The notes below the pieces were generated by a model, which was given only the letters and a program-made list of their open reading frames with translations, did not search any database and was not told where the DNA came from. This document shows positions 1 through 10,460 of a stretch of 64,000 nt of DNA, in pieces (position 1 is the first letter of the stretch; each line of letters opens with the position of its first letter). The position numbers were made by a program, and so were the translations under genes. The stretch is from the NCBI GenBank assembly GCA_033398695.1, contig CM065802.1, forward strand, positions 169,069,965 through 169,133,964, written 5' to 3'. This DNA comes from Orobanche coerulescens. Lineage: Eukaryota; Streptophyta; Magnoliopsida; Lamiales; Orobanchaceae.

Positions 1-659
1 CCACGTCTTTGTGGACCCCTACCGAGACCCTGTCGGATCTAACCCGTAGTGAGCATACACACACACACACACCATTTCTCATACAATACTACTATGTCAA
101 GATTGTAAGTTCATAAGGATACTTGCCTCGATTAATAGACGGTGACAGGAATGGAACGGAAGAATCAAGCACGACCGCGAGGAACCGACGAATGAACCTA
201 ACGATTCGAATAACACAATCACAACCACTCCTAAACGATTACGGAAATGGAATACACCCGAAAACCCGCCTACGATTCATGTATATTCGTACAAAAATAA
301 CAACGAGGGCGGACCACAACCAAACCCTCTCGATTTCGCAAAACCATGAAAATATACCATGAATCCATAGGAAAACTAATTATACCAACAAGATTAATCA
401 TATTCATCATGAATCCACCTACAAAACGGAACGGATCGGAAGAAAATCCCAAAACCCCTAAATCGCCCAAAAGTAGGGTTCTAAGAGATTTATCTTGGAT
501 TAGGATGAAAGATTCGTGTTGATCTTGATATAATATACCAAGAACTTAAGGAAGATGTTGGATGAGATGATTGGAGGAAGAAATCGCCAAGAATCGCCCG
601 AAATCGCCACAGCCGCGGAAAGGAGGAGGAAATGGAAATAATACGCTCATCTCGGTCAA

Positions 660-684
660 CTCCCTGGTTTATATAGCCAGGGAG
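660..684 (-). promoter_or_regulatory. LTR TATA box inside an inverted repeat
   Basis: CTCCCTGG (660-667) and CCAGGGAG (677-684) form a perfect 8-bp inverted repeat around a 9-base centre that carries the TATA box (TATATAAA on the minus strand). The sister LTR has the same structure at 60929-60953 with one mismatch. The placement fits the Pol II core promoter of the element, just downstream of the palindrome array. Confidence 0.6.
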
Positions 685-689
685 TGTTA

Positions 690-1145
690 GCGCACGCTAA
701 TCCTCAAGGTTAGCGTGCTCTAACGAAGCACAACGATCCGATGGCAGATTACGGCCGTTAGCGTGCGCTACTCCAAACGTAGAGTGCGCTAATAACCTCT
801 CGGTAGCGCGCGCTATCGACCAAACATAGCGTGCGCTAAAGTGTATCGGTAGCGCGCGCTATCGACCAATAGCGTGCGCTACCTGGGCATCAGTGGAGTC
901 CAGTGGCAAACTGTCCAGTACTGGACATCTACACTAGCGCACGCTACCGGGCATCTCAGCGTGCGCTAATTACCAACATTAGCGTGCGTTAGACTACGTA
1001 GCGTACGCTAATCCACGATCCGCAGGATCGGAATCAGCTTGCCACTCCCGGGGCTTGCCCTCTAGCGCGCTCTGGCGATCGTAGCGTGCGCTACTAAGTG
1101 ACCCCTAGCGTGCGCTATGCAGAAAATATAGCGTGCGCTATGTAC
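690..1145. repeat. Array of 12-bp palindromes TAGCGYRCGCTA in U3
   Basis: More than a dozen copies of TAGCGTGCGCTA, TAGCGCGCGCTA and near variants lie 10-60 bp apart, upstream of the TATA box on the minus strand. Degenerate copies mostly show CG to TG or CA changes, as expected from methylated-C decay. Spacers contain a second palindrome, GTCCAGTACTGGAC (about 918-931). Confidence 0.85.
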
Positions 1146-1398
1146 GAGATATAAACGGTCCAAAACACCGGAATATGAACGAAACGTTAAACGGAACATC
1201 TCAAGACGCATTGAAACATAGAATGGATCCACGGCAACCCGAATAGCGGTTTCGTACAACAATAATGAGAATCAAATCAATAGATGACGGAAAAGATACA
1301 CTGAAAGATATACGAGGGTCACTACAACCGAGAAATACACCGAAAAATAAAGATACAAGGGAAAGAAAAATGCGGACATTACAGTGTTGTTGCAACGA

Positions 1399-1867
1399 CT
1401 ATGATTCATTTAGCATGCTCAGAAATAAAACCTTTTCAGAAGAGTAGTTGATGAAAGATAGTAAACCATCAAAGAAACCATTGACATTTAGCAGACCGAT
1501 TGGTTTTTTATGATTATTTAGTTGGGCTCTGGTAACCACATGAAAAAGTTCTTCAAGAGTGCCAAAACCACCCGGAATGGTGATAAAGGCGTCAGCATTA
1601 TTTAACATGTGAGTTATGCAGTATTGCATATTCATATCTCTAAACTCATCTCCAATGGTTGCCCCAGTGATTTTACTTTCAGCCAGAGGTTTTAAGATGA
1701 TTCCCATCACTTTTACTCCTTCCATATAGGCGACGTGACATGTCCCATTAATCCTAGACTTCCTCCTCCGTAAATTACATAAATGCATTTTTCTCCTAAG
1801 GTACGACCCAAGTTGTAGGATACTTGATAAAGCAAGCCTCATTCCCATGACTAGCTCCACCAAACAT
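1399..1867 (-). pseudogene. LOG: LOG-family cytokinin-activating enzyme, broken
   Basis: Reading leftward from 1863, a 154-codon frame carries the hallmark of the LONELY GUY family (cytokinin riboside 5'-monophosphate phosphoribohydrolase), PGGFGTLEE at residues 97-105. A typical LOG C-terminal stretch (AQL..KPIGLLNV.GF) follows. The upstream half of the fold is in other frames: a YGGGSLGLMG-type nucleotide-binding loop lies at about 1743-1772 in a shifted frame, and a possible start MFGGASHGNE begins at 1867 in a third. At least two indels are needed. The residue expected to be the conserved active-site Arg (in the MQY-x-ITHM context) is Cys. LOG genes usually have several introns, but none interrupts this stretch. 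That suggests a processed copy or a recombined fragment. It is very unlikely to make an active enzyme. The family call is firm; the origin is inferred. Confidence 0.85.
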
Positions 1868-2247
1868 GCGAGATGGAGTTAAATCTTTTTGTGGAAGATG
1901 ATGATGACGACCCCGGTTTTTTTAAAGAAAAATTATTTTAGAGAGAAAATGAGAGAATTGCAAGTTTGGGAGATGCAGAAAAGAAACAATGTAGTGTTTA
2001 TTTATAGAAGCAAAATAAAGCGAAAAGATTTATCAAATCTGTGACTGTGTTAATTGCGCTTCAACTACTAAATAGAATAATGAATGCATTTATTGTGTAT
2101 TACTTTTTATTAAGGAAATCTGGCAAACGACAAAAATAAAAATACTCACACATGTATGTACAGTAGTTGTGATTGTGGCTCACATCTTCCTCTAGTTTTA
2201 CGTCCAAAAACGGCATAAACGCCTCCTATGAGTCGGGGATATGCTTC
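1868..2247. other. AT-rich non-coding stretch, nothing recognised
   Basis: This lies between the LOG pseudogene and the Cassandra element. I see no coding frame, repeat array or RNA gene. The last part, read on the minus strand, could continue the unassigned coding fragment at 3233-3594 across the Cassandra insertion. Confidence 0.5.
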
Positions 2248-2563
2248 TGTTGGTCCCAAGAATGATGAAGACTATCCCCACTGTACCAACACGAGTCTTT
2301 TCTAGCGCGCGTTGTCCTCACTCACGCGCACCTGGAAAACTTCCCAAGGGGTCACCCATTCCATAACTACTCCAGCCAAGCACGCTTAATTTTGGAGTTT
2401 CTATGAGATGGATACCAGAAAAGAAGATGCATCTTGTTGGTATGAGTAGTCCAAATCAATTCATTTAACCACTTTCTAGTGCAGATCTCACAGGTCGAAT
2501 CGCAAGCCGCGCCTCGCGCATTTTTAAGCCCATGCAGGCAGGATGCTGGACCGAATCCCAACA
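2248..2563 (-). repeat. Cassandra 3' LTR
   Basis: 316 bp with TG...CA ends, paired with 2917-3232. The polypurine tract is at about 2564-2575 (minus). Confidence 0.9.
2324..2448 (-). other. 5S rRNA-derived domain in Cassandra 3' LTR
   Basis: On the minus strand this aligns along most of plant 5S rRNA, including the TTAAGCGTGCTTGG and ATGGGTGACC blocks that carry the Pol III internal control region, then a TGGGAAGT block. It is diverged and embedded in an LTR, so it is not a functional 5S gene. In Cassandra this domain is thought to supply Pol III promoter function. Confidence 0.88.
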
Positions 2564-2902
2564 ATCCCCCTCCCAGTACCTGCCATCATCTCATCCCTAT
2601 AGTCTGGAAACCTCCGCGAACTAGATTGAGCACACAGCCCTCTAGCGGCTGGATTCATTCACACATTCCTCCAACACTTGACATCAGCATCTGTTCCAGC
2701 TGCGTTTACTTATGCTGCGCCAGCATCTCAATTCCAGCATACTAGATTTGATCACATAGCCCTTTAGCACCTGACAACTTCCACATCGCCAACATATTAG
2801 TTCCATTCAATTGGAAACATTTGATGCATGCCCGCCTCTTAGTTCCAACACTCTGACAGCCTCCACTGTAGGATACTTCGAGGGAATCCGCACCAGTGAC
2901 CT

Positions 2903-2914
2903 GCTCCGATACCA
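2903..2914 (-). promoter_or_regulatory. Primer binding site, tRNA-iMet type
   Basis: Read on the minus strand it is TGGTATCGGAGC, two bases from the 5' LTR. It is near-identical to the plant PBS TGGTATCAGAGC and fixes the element's orientation. Confidence 0.88.
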
Positions 2915-2916
2915 AT

Positions 2917-3232
2917 TGTTGGTACCAAGAATTATGAAGACTATACTCATTGTACTAATACGAGTCTTTTCTAGCGCGCTTTGTCCTCACTCGCGCGCAC
3001 CTGAGAAACTTCCCAGGGGGTCACCCATCCTATAACTACTCCAGGCCAAGCACGTTAACTTTGGAGTTTCTATGAGATGGATACCAGAAAAAAAGATGCA
3101 TCTTGTTGGTATGAGTAGTCCAAATCAATTCATTTAACCACTTTCTAGTGCAGATCTCATAGGTCGAATCGCAAGCCACACCTCGCGCATTTTTAAGCCC
3201 ATGCAGGCAGGATGCTGGACTGAATCCCAACA
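2917..3232 (-). repeat. Cassandra 5' LTR
   Basis: 316 bp, the same length as its partner, with a few substitutions relative to it. Confidence 0.9.
2994..3117 (-). other. 5S rRNA-derived domain in Cassandra 5' LTR
   Basis: Second copy of the 5S-like domain. It keeps GGATGGGTGACC and CCTGGGAAGT exactly, so its internal control region is better preserved than that of the left copy. Confidence 0.88.
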
Positions 3233-3594
3233 TCTTCCCATCCAATTTTACAAATTGGCAAACAGGATCTTTTACCGTCAGATTCCCAAGACGTTGTTCA
3301 TATTCGAATTTGAATTTATTCCACAGACAGAGAATCTCATAATACACTAGTCCACTAGGATGCGTGTCAAGAGATAATTGAATATCATTCAATTTCTCCT
3401 TACTCATCTGACCCTTTATGAATACAATTTTATCTTGTCTGTTTGTGGAAGGAATTCCAAGAGAACGACATTTTTTATCACAAGTCCATCTGGCACATTT
3501 ATACTAAACATACATTTTCTTGGCTCGTCATTTCTTAACGTATAAACTTCTACCATGCCCTAGTAAGAATCTAGTGGGTGGTTCGAATGATTCC
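3233..3594 (-). pseudogene. Unassigned decayed coding fragment
   Basis: I do not recognise the protein. On the minus strand, 3407-3233 stays open (start MSKEKLNDIQLSL) and runs into the Cassandra LTR. Upstream, about 3555-3415 is open in another frame (MVEVYTLRNDEPRKCMFSIN). Composition looks coding-like and the pieces abut, as in a frameshifted gene. The frame ending near 3497 continues on the far side of the solo LTR (11240-11352). An alternative is chance open frames in non-coding DNA. No domain supports a function. Confidence 0.35.
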
Positions 3595-3794
3595 CCAGCT
3601 GTAATACCAGATATCTTTATTCTGATTTCGTTGACATTTTTTGGTTGAACGGACTGTTGTCGTCTACGTCTTTGAGAATCGCATGCTTATATTGTGGTAC
3701 GTTGAGCTTCGTAGACTGTTCGTTATTGTTTTGAATCTTAGCTGGTGCGTTCGTATGATCGAGACGTCGTCGAGTATCGAACCGAGCAGTCGGA

Positions 3795-4130
3795 GGGCAG
3801 GCTGGGCCAATTACGGCCGTAAGGCCTGGCCGATTATGGCCGTAAGGCTACCGAACAGACTGACCTGAGAGGACTCGGTTACGGCTGTAAGGTCTATAGG
3901 GTTACGGCCGTAAGGCTTGTTACGGCCGCTAGAGCTGGTCAGTTACGTCCGTAATGTCTCGGCAGAATGCAGGCAGTGGCCACTGGGAGTTCGGTTACGG
4001 CCGTAAGGCTATGCCGATTACGGCCGTAACGTGTGATCATTGCGCACGCAACCTGTCAACCATTACGCACGCTAACACGTGTTGACCGAGTTATGGCCGT
4101 AAGGCCCTGCCGGTTACAGCCGTAATGTGT
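3795..4130. repeat. Palindrome array with GC core, TTACGGCCGTAA
   Basis: About eleven copies of TTACGGCCGTAAGG and close variants lie upstream of the TATA box. A few TTACGCACGCTA-type copies (around 4040-4070) are mixed in, linking this array to the TAGCGCACGCTA arrays elsewhere in the window. Confidence 0.85.
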
Positions 4131-4133
4131 TCG

Positions 4134-4147
4134 TCCATATATAGGCC
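4134..4147 (+). promoter_or_regulatory. TATA box of solo LTR
   Basis: CCATATATAGG lies directly after the palindrome array, followed by a pyrimidine-rich leader, in the same order as the other LTRs here. Confidence 0.6.
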
Positions 4148-5916
4148 TGACTCGGCCAGAATTCATTTCACTTTGTTTTTCACTCGTTTTTCACCCCTCT
4201 TGGCGGCTGCGGACGGGAGCGACCGGTAGGAGGAGTTCTTGGCCGATTCTTCTCATTTTCAAGGCTTTTTGGAAGATCCTTTTTGATAAAATCATCATTT
4301 AATCAGCGTTCTTCGTCGAATCAAGGTATTTCCTTGCTTAGAACCCTACTTGTATGATTTTTGGGGGTTTTCTTCGTGATTCATTGATTTGTCCGATTTT
4401 GATGAATTGGTTATGGTATTCTTGTTGTCTTGGCCATAATATTCCGATATTTGTAAACTTGTTTATTTATTTTCCCCACCTGGAACATGAATTTCGATTT
4501 CCTTGAAGAACCTTTGGATTCTTGTCGTTTTTCCGGTAGATTCGGATTTCCATTTAGCATTAATTATGCGTGGTGATTTTATTTTCATAGCGTTCGTGAA
4601 GTTGTCGAAGTCTTGGTCGTTGTTGGAGGTTAGAGGGCTACCCGACCGTATCCGTTCGTTGTTTCCCGTTGCTCGTGGTATCGAAGCAAGTATATTGTCC
4701 ATACGTTTCATGTTTCGTAGGCATAATTATTGATAAATGATTTTATGCGAAATCCAATATTTAATGAACGTAAAAAGGGATCGGTATGTTCTCGATAAAT
4801 GTTGTCTTTCAACGATAATTCGTGTACTTCGTGAATATATGTGTTCTCGGAATATATGTGTTGGTTTTGCATGTTGAAAGATGCTATGATCACTTTCAGT
4901 GAGTTTAATAGACCGTAATCCTTTGCCGGGGGTTACGTAATGTTATATGTACTTGTTCGGTAAGAACGTAATGTGTGTGATATTAGTTGTTACTTCTTTG
5001 AATGGAGGTTGTGATGTTTAAGTGTTGCTTAGCTTAATGTTCTGCTCATTGTTATGTGATCGTTGAAACTGATGTGCCTCCAGGTGTTGTGAGGAAATCC
5101 CTCACACTATGCCGCAAGTGCACGGTGTCAACAAGTAATAAAGTGATGAATAAGATATCGTTCTCTCGAGGATTGATTTCACTAAATACCAAAATGTAGT
5201 CAACTCGTAATTTTATTTGAAGAACAATTATACGGAATTTATACCTAAACTAATTGCAGAAAATAAATAATAGTACTACTAATAATAATAATAATAATAA
5301 TAATAGGGGCGTAGGATTATGATTTTCACCTCAAACAATCATGAATGATATTTATTCAATTTAATTCACTTTTATTCAATTGATTGTAAGCCAGGAATTC
5401 CGAAATTATTCTAAAGCCTTTCCCAAGGTCGACAGAAAATACTACGAATTATTAACTCGATATTTTCCTATTCGAATTAGATAATTAATAGCTAAAACAG
5501 TTCAAGAATCCCCACAATAAAAAGGCTTCACAATTCCCATGAGTATATCCATATCTCACGAAAATCATGATTATTCTCACAAGAACTATGCCTAAATTTC
5601 ATCTCCCGAATCCATAAAGACATTCAAAACAGTTCAACTGTTGGCCAGACAATTAAAAAGCATTAAGAACAATAAGAAGAATCCAATTCAATAGAATAAC
5701 AAATAAATTGAAATAATAATAAATAAATCAAACCGTCATGTAATCGGCTACAATCAAAATCCTACTCGAATAGATCTAGGAACTAAGATGCGGAAAAACT
5801 AAGAAAAACCGTAAGAAATCCGTGGTCTAGTCGTCGCCCACAAATCTCCTCCTTGTGTTCTTCGCCCAAGCTATCGATCCACCTCCGAGTTCCCCCTCCC
5901 CCTTCAGCCCTTCAAT

Positions 5917-5930
5917 GCTTATTTATAGCA
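5917..5930 (-). promoter_or_regulatory. TATA box of Tat-like 3' LTR
   Basis: TGCTATAAATAAGCA on the minus strand; the flanks TGCT and AGCA form a short inverted repeat around it. The other LTR has the same site at about 9656-9669. Confidence 0.55.
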
Positions 5931-6024
5931 GTCCTAAGCCTCCAAAATGCGTCCGTGTGATTAGGTCGAGAACAGGCTCCAAAACGGCCCAGAAACGCGG
6001 AATATTCAGCAAAACCACCCGGTG

Positions 6025-6200
6025 GGCCGCGGCTCACTTAATCTGTGCCGCGGCTCACACGTTCAGCGCCCCATGCCTGGGGGCCTTTTTTCCTCCTGGG
6101 CTGCGGATCACTTAGGCTGTGCCGCGGCTCACAGTACAGTGTGCTCAGTGCTTTCTGGACATCTTCGTGTGTCGCGTCTCACATGGTTCGTGTCGCGGCC
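6025..6200. repeat. CCGCGG-centred motif array in Tat-like U3
   Basis: Repeated GTGCCGCGGCTCAC and GGGCCGCGGCTCAC blocks lie upstream of the TATA box (minus). They occupy the same position as the TWRCGNNCGYWA arrays of the other families but have a different core. The matching array in the other LTR is at about 9760-9945, and related copies occur at 30112-30215. Confidence 0.75.
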
Positions 6201-6367
6201 CCCGGCTAAAAATTGCCGTTTTCGCCCGTTTTTCATCATTTCAGCTTCCGAACTCCGATTTCCTGCAAAACATATATGAATAGTGCATTAAAAGCTCATT
6301 TATGCTGATTTAGGCTCAAGATGGATATAAAATAATGATAAATAAGCGCATAAAAATATGCCTAACA

Positions 6368-6400
6368 AATACCCCCAAACTTGAGCCTTTGCTTGTCCTC
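6368..6400 (-). promoter_or_regulatory. Polypurine tract of Tat-like element
   Basis: On the minus strand AAGTTTGGGGGTATT directly precedes the 3' LTR. It follows the GAGGACAAGCAAAGGCTC context usual in Tat/Athila elements. Confidence 0.8.
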
Positions 6401-8037
6401 AAGCAAAAATCAATTTTCAAATAAAAAGAATCGTGAATGATCGTGCAAATCCGTAGTGCTCAACCTAATCAATACTACCCTGAAAATCTCAAAGAATAAC
6501 ACGAATATCGTATTAGTGAGTCACATTCACGGACACTGATTCCAAAAAGTAGTCATTTTCAGTCCTAACCAATCGTTCATGAAAAAAATCAAGCTCAAAG
6601 ATTAACAAGCATGAATTTAACCGACCGCCAATATGAAGCGTTAGAGTAAACAAGCTAACTCGCCCAGTCCCACAGTCTAGTGGCAAAATTACAAGAGTTT
6701 CATCATCAAAATAACCCTCGGATAGTATTCCCTTATGTATGATCAATAATATAGATTCGAGTTAACCACTAGGTTCGGATCTCGGGATGTTTCATCGGGA
6801 TAATCCTAGGGTGGAATTCCATTCTCATGTGTTGGGGAACCGTTTGACGTAAAAGACACTCATGGGGCACATGGATGCTTCTAGTTACTAAGTCCCCCTC
6901 TACAGCGGAGAAAAAACTCGAATAGCAATTTCCGCATGTCAAGGTTGCTGTTTTACGTGAGAGTAAACAACGGGTCACGCGAATACCCCCGGTTACTAGG
7001 ATTCCCATCGTCGGTGATGCGATATTTCTAAATCATTAGTCTATTCAGGGTTGTCGTTTTACGCGAGAGTAAACAACGGGTCACGTGAATACCCCCGGTT
7101 ACTAGACTTCCCATCACAGAACATGTATAAATTCTTGACTTTTTCTTGGGAAAAACTGTCCGACTCTAAACTCAATCTAAGTGCCAATAAGACTCATGTT
7201 ACTGGACGACTACCTACGCGAAAAGTTTAACCAAACGTATAGACGGTGATTTGAAAACACGTATATCTCCTTTCTTATCTGCTAAGATTTCTACAAAAAC
7301 GAAAAAATTTCGGACCTAAATGAATACTCAACGGAAACAGAAATCGCTGACTGCAACTCGACTAAAACTAAACCGTTTCTTCAAAAAGAAATCAGTATCA
7401 TAATATCAGTTTTACACTCGGACGCATGAAAAATTCACAAAAAAAATCATGTTTGCAAAAACCATCAACAGCATGCAAGAAAAATAAAGCAATGATGAAA
7501 TCGCAATTTATAACCAAGAAAAATTAAAAACATATCGCATGCTTCGATTTATTCCACTACACATAAAATTACCAACAATCAAACTCATGTAAAAATAAAA
7601 GAGATAAGGAAAAGTGAATCTTAGTCCAAATGTCTTCTTGAGCCCCAGCACATGTCTGAGTGGAAACGTCGGTCAATCCATACTTCAAATAATGCTCAAC
7701 ATCACGAGGGACCCCCAAACTTAGTCTCTAGTCATGAAATAACTAATGACATTAGGTCAAGAAAGACTAGAATATGAAGAATAATAACTCATTGGGGTTA
7801 TATAACAAATATTAGAGAAATAAGGGCCAACAAGAATACACGAATCCAAACGAAATAACAAACAAAGGAAAAAAATTATAAACGAAAAATCAAATAAAAA
7901 CAACTAACTAGAAAGCATGTAAAAAATGATGGGTTGCCTCCCATCAAGCGCTCTATTTTACGTCTTGAGCACGACATGGCAAAAAAAATAACATGGCTTC
8001 TTTCTAGGGAGATTGCCAAATACCCCCTTCTTACAAT
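6401..8037 (-). other. Non-coding interior of Tat-like element
   Basis: No usable frame. Two similar blocks at about 6940-7010 and 7040-7120 share GTTTTACG.GAGAGTAAACAACGG, and a related pair recurs at about 58265-58420 in the second Tat-like element. The GGGAGGCAACCC block is at about 7930-7945. The role of the paired blocks is unknown. Confidence 0.6.
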
Positions 8038-8765
8038 CTATAAGCCTCTTATTCCACAAGGGAGGCTTTGGTTCATGCCCGGTTGCCGAAAATAATAAGA
8101 ATAATTATGCGGACAACCAAAAAATGATGGAAGAATATAATAATTATAAGGCACGAAAAAATAAGCAGAGTTCGAATGGGTAGATAATAAAGACATATCA
8201 TGAACAACCACATTTGAACTCAAAGAATCATCCTCAACAAAATCAAGAGTAATGGAATCAATCTCTCCCATTATGGATTTAGAAAAATTATGTGCGGCAC
8301 CGTTAATAAAATTTTAGGCACAAAAGTGTTCACCTTATTGTTCGAAGTTTGATGACCAATTAATGAAATTTCTTTGGAAACATCATCAATGGTAACTTCT
8401 TCTACAGGCTCATCACACTTTATGTAATTATCAGGTGCTGGGGAATCGACCCGAAAACTCAACATGTCTTTCTTCTCAACCTCCACCTCAACTTCACTAC
8501 TAAATATATGAGCTGGAAAATAACCATAGTGAATCTCAAGACCACAACGTGCACATTCTCTCTCAAGAGGGGTACTATCAGGATTTTTGAGAGCGTCTAC
8601 ACATTGTTCAAGCATGGTCTTTTGTTTTGGGGGAGGGTGCTGACTGACCCTATTAGGCAAATAATTGAGATCATCGAAATTTATGAAATGCCAAGGGTCA
8701 CGATAATCAAAGGACAACATAATGAAAAAAATAAAAATATAGAGAATAAAGAAAAAAAACTTCAA
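8038..8765 (-). pseudogene. Unrecognised ORF of non-autonomous Tat-like element
   Basis: A 164-codon frame (8765-8271) and a 77-codon frame (8271-8038) look like one protein broken by a small indel near 8310, because both stay open past the overlap in the right order. The N-terminus is strongly hydrophobic (about 14 residues, F/I-rich). A middle part has a possible zinc pair (ECARCGLEIHYG), followed by an acidic stretch (EVEVEVEKKD). I recognise no gag, protease, RT or integrase motif. It lies just downstream of the PBS, where gag would sit, so it may be a remnant of or replacement for gag. No function is assigned. Confidence 0.4.
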
Positions 8766-8808
8766 ATTAAAATTAGAGTCGCTTGGTAATGATATTAGCG
8801 AAAATCAG

Positions 8809-8826
8809 TCCCCGACAACGGCGCCA
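8809..8826 (-). promoter_or_regulatory. Primer binding site, tRNA-Asp type
   Basis: The minus strand reads TGGCGCCGTTGTCGGGGA, 18 bases matching the tRNA-Asp-type PBS of Tat/Athila elements with one change, six bases from the 5' LTR. Confidence 0.88.
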
Positions 8827-8832
8827 AAAACT

Positions 8833-10108
8833 TGTTGTGAGGAAATCCCTCACACTATGCCGCAAGTGCACGGTGTCAGCAAGTAATAAAGTGATGAATA
8901 AGATATCGTTCCCTCGAGGGCTAATTTCACTAAGTACCAAAATGTAGTCAACTCGTAATTTTATTTGAAGAACAATTATACGGAATATACCTAAACTAAT
9001 TGCAGAAAATAAATAATAGTACTACTAATAATAATAATACTAATAGGGGCGTAGGATTATGATTTTCACCTCAAACAATCAGGAATGATATTTATTCAAT
9101 TCAATTAACTTTTATTCAATTGATTGTAAGCCAGGAATTCCTAAATTATTCTAAAGCCTTTCCCAAGGTCGATAGAAAATACTACGAATTATTAACTCGA
9201 TATATCCCTATTCGAATTAGATAATTAATAGCTAAAAAAGTTCAAGAATCCCCACAATAAAAAGGCTTCACAACTCCCATGAGTATATCCCTATCTCACG
9301 AAAATCATGATTATTCTCACAAGAACTATGCCTAAATTTCATCTCCCGAATCCATAAAGACATTAAAAACAGTTCAATTGTTGGCCAGACAATTAAAAAG
9401 CATTAAGAACAGTAAGAAGAATCCAATTCAATAGAATAACAAATAAATTGAAATAATAATAAATTAATCAAACCGTCATGTAATTGGCTACAATCAAAAT
9501 CCTACTCGAATAGATCTAGGAACTAAGATGCGGAAAAACTAAGAAAAACCGTAAGAAATCCGTGGTCTTGTCGTCGCCCACAAATCTCCTCCTTGTGTTC
9601 TTCGCCCTAGCTATCGATCCACCTCCGAGTTCTCCCTCCCCCTTCAGCCCTTCAATGCTTATTTATAGCAGTCCTAAGCCTCCAAAATGCGTACGTGTGA
9701 TTAGATCGAGAACAGGCTCCAAAACGGCCCAGAAACGCGGAATATTCAGCAAAACCGCCCGGTGCGCCACGGCTCACTTAATCTGTGCCGCGGCTCACAC
9801 GTTCAGCGCCCCATGCTTGGACGCCTTTTTTTCCTCCTGGGCCGCGGCTCACTTAGGCTGTGCCGCGGCTCACAGTACAGTGTGCTCAGCGCTTTCTGGA
9901 CATCTTCGTGTGCCACGGCTCACTTGGTTCGTGTCGCGGCCCCCGGCCAAAAATTGCCGTTTTCGCCCGTTTTTCATCGTTTCAGCTTCCGAACTTCGAT
10001 TTCCTGCAAAACATATAAGAATAGTGCATTAAAAGCTCATTTATGCTGATTTAGGCTCAAGATGGATATAAAATTATGATAAATAAGCGCATAAAAATAC
10101 GCCTAACA
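8833..10108 (-). repeat. Tat-like element 5' LTR
   Basis: Pairs with 5085-6367. Differences include a shorter (AAT)n run and scattered substitutions. Confidence 0.9.
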
Positions 10109-10164
10109 CCAGGTAGGATTGATAAATCTCTGGGATCCATACTTGTTAGTATAGGTCAGGCGTG

Positions 10165-10460
10165 ACCGTAGGGTTATCCAATCCGGGTATGTCTTGCGGG
10201 GACTCCGAGGTTCGGGACTTGCTAGCCCGATACCAGGATAACTTGTGGGGGTTATCATCGGGTATGTCTTGCGGGGACTCCGAGGTTCGTGGCTTGTTAG
10301 CGCGATGCCGGGATAACTTATAGTTGTGGTTTGGTATTGATTCTGTGACTGTTGTCACGAGGACATGAGATTTTGTATGGTTTCCTATCGGGCTATTCAC
10401 TCGGGTATGTTCTGCGAGAGCATCTGAGGTTCGTGGCTTGTTAGCACGGGACGCGAGTAA
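10165..10460 (+). repeat. G-rich tandem repeat inside solo LTR
   Basis: Diverged tandem units carry GGGTATGTCTTGCGGGGAC and GAGGTTCG.G.CTTG.TAGC, three or four times. Similar G/C-rich tandem blocks occupy the same place in the other Gypsy LTR families here, between the GCAAGT motif and the CTAAC module. Confidence 0.75.

Larger units (their letters stand above)
1..1383 (-). mobile_element. Ty3/Gypsy LTR, left part outside window
   Basis: This is the right-hand part of a long LTR; read on the minus strand it starts TGTAATGTCCGCA at 1383. It matches the complete LTR at 59613-61742 closely, from the repeat ending in a (CA)n run through the promoter and palindrome array. The right edge is followed by unrelated sequence (the LOG pseudogene), not by a polypurine tract. 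It is therefore the 5' LTR of a minus-strand element lying to the left, or a solo LTR. The splice-like motif GAG|GCAAGT (minus) is at about 118-129 and the TATA box at 668-676. The missing left edge prevents a TSD test. Confidence 0.85.
2248..3232 (-). mobile_element. Cassandra TRIM retrotransposon, complete
   Basis: Two 316-bp LTRs (2248-2563 and 2917-3232) bound a 353-bp non-coding interior. On the minus strand each LTR starts TGTTGGGATTC and ends ACCAACA, and each contains a 5S rRNA-like domain, the diagnostic feature of Cassandra. The PBS beside the right LTR matches the 3' end of initiator tRNA-Met. A G-rich polypurine tract (GGGAGGGGGAT) abuts the left LTR. Flanks gcttc and tcttc form an imperfect 5-bp TSD. 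No protein is encoded, as is normal for terminal-repeat retrotransposons in miniature; replication would use proteins of other LTR elements. The LTRs differ at several positions, so the insertion is not very recent. Confidence 0.93.
5085..6367 (-). repeat. Tat-like element 3' LTR
   Basis: Bounded by TGTTGTGAGG and GCCTAACA. It contains an (AAT)n microsatellite (about 5278-5306), a TATA box (minus) at 5920-5929, and CCGCGG-centred repeats upstream of it (about 6025-6200). Confidence 0.9.
5085..10108 (-). mobile_element. Non-autonomous Tat/Athila-like LTR element, complete
   Basis: LTRs 5085-6367 (1283 bp) and 8833-10108 (1276 bp) are very similar. The perfect TSD ccagg is at 5080-5084 and 10109-10113. 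The PBS matches tRNA-Asp and the polypurine tract lies in the GTTTGGGGGTATT context; both are characteristic of Tat/Athila elements. The interior (6368-8832, 2465 bp) has no protease, RT or integrase, only one short decaying ORF. A block typical of the 3' untranslated region of these elements (GGGAGGCAACCC, minus) occurs at about 7930-7945. The element must have relied on proteins from an autonomous relative. Confidence 0.9.

Noticed and set aside
2324..3117. Functional 5S rRNA genes
   Set aside because: The 5S-like stretches are diverged and sit inside Cassandra LTRs; they are retrotransposon parts.
10165..10460. Centromeric or other satellite array
   Set aside because: Only three or four diverged units inside an LTR, with equivalents in other LTR families.
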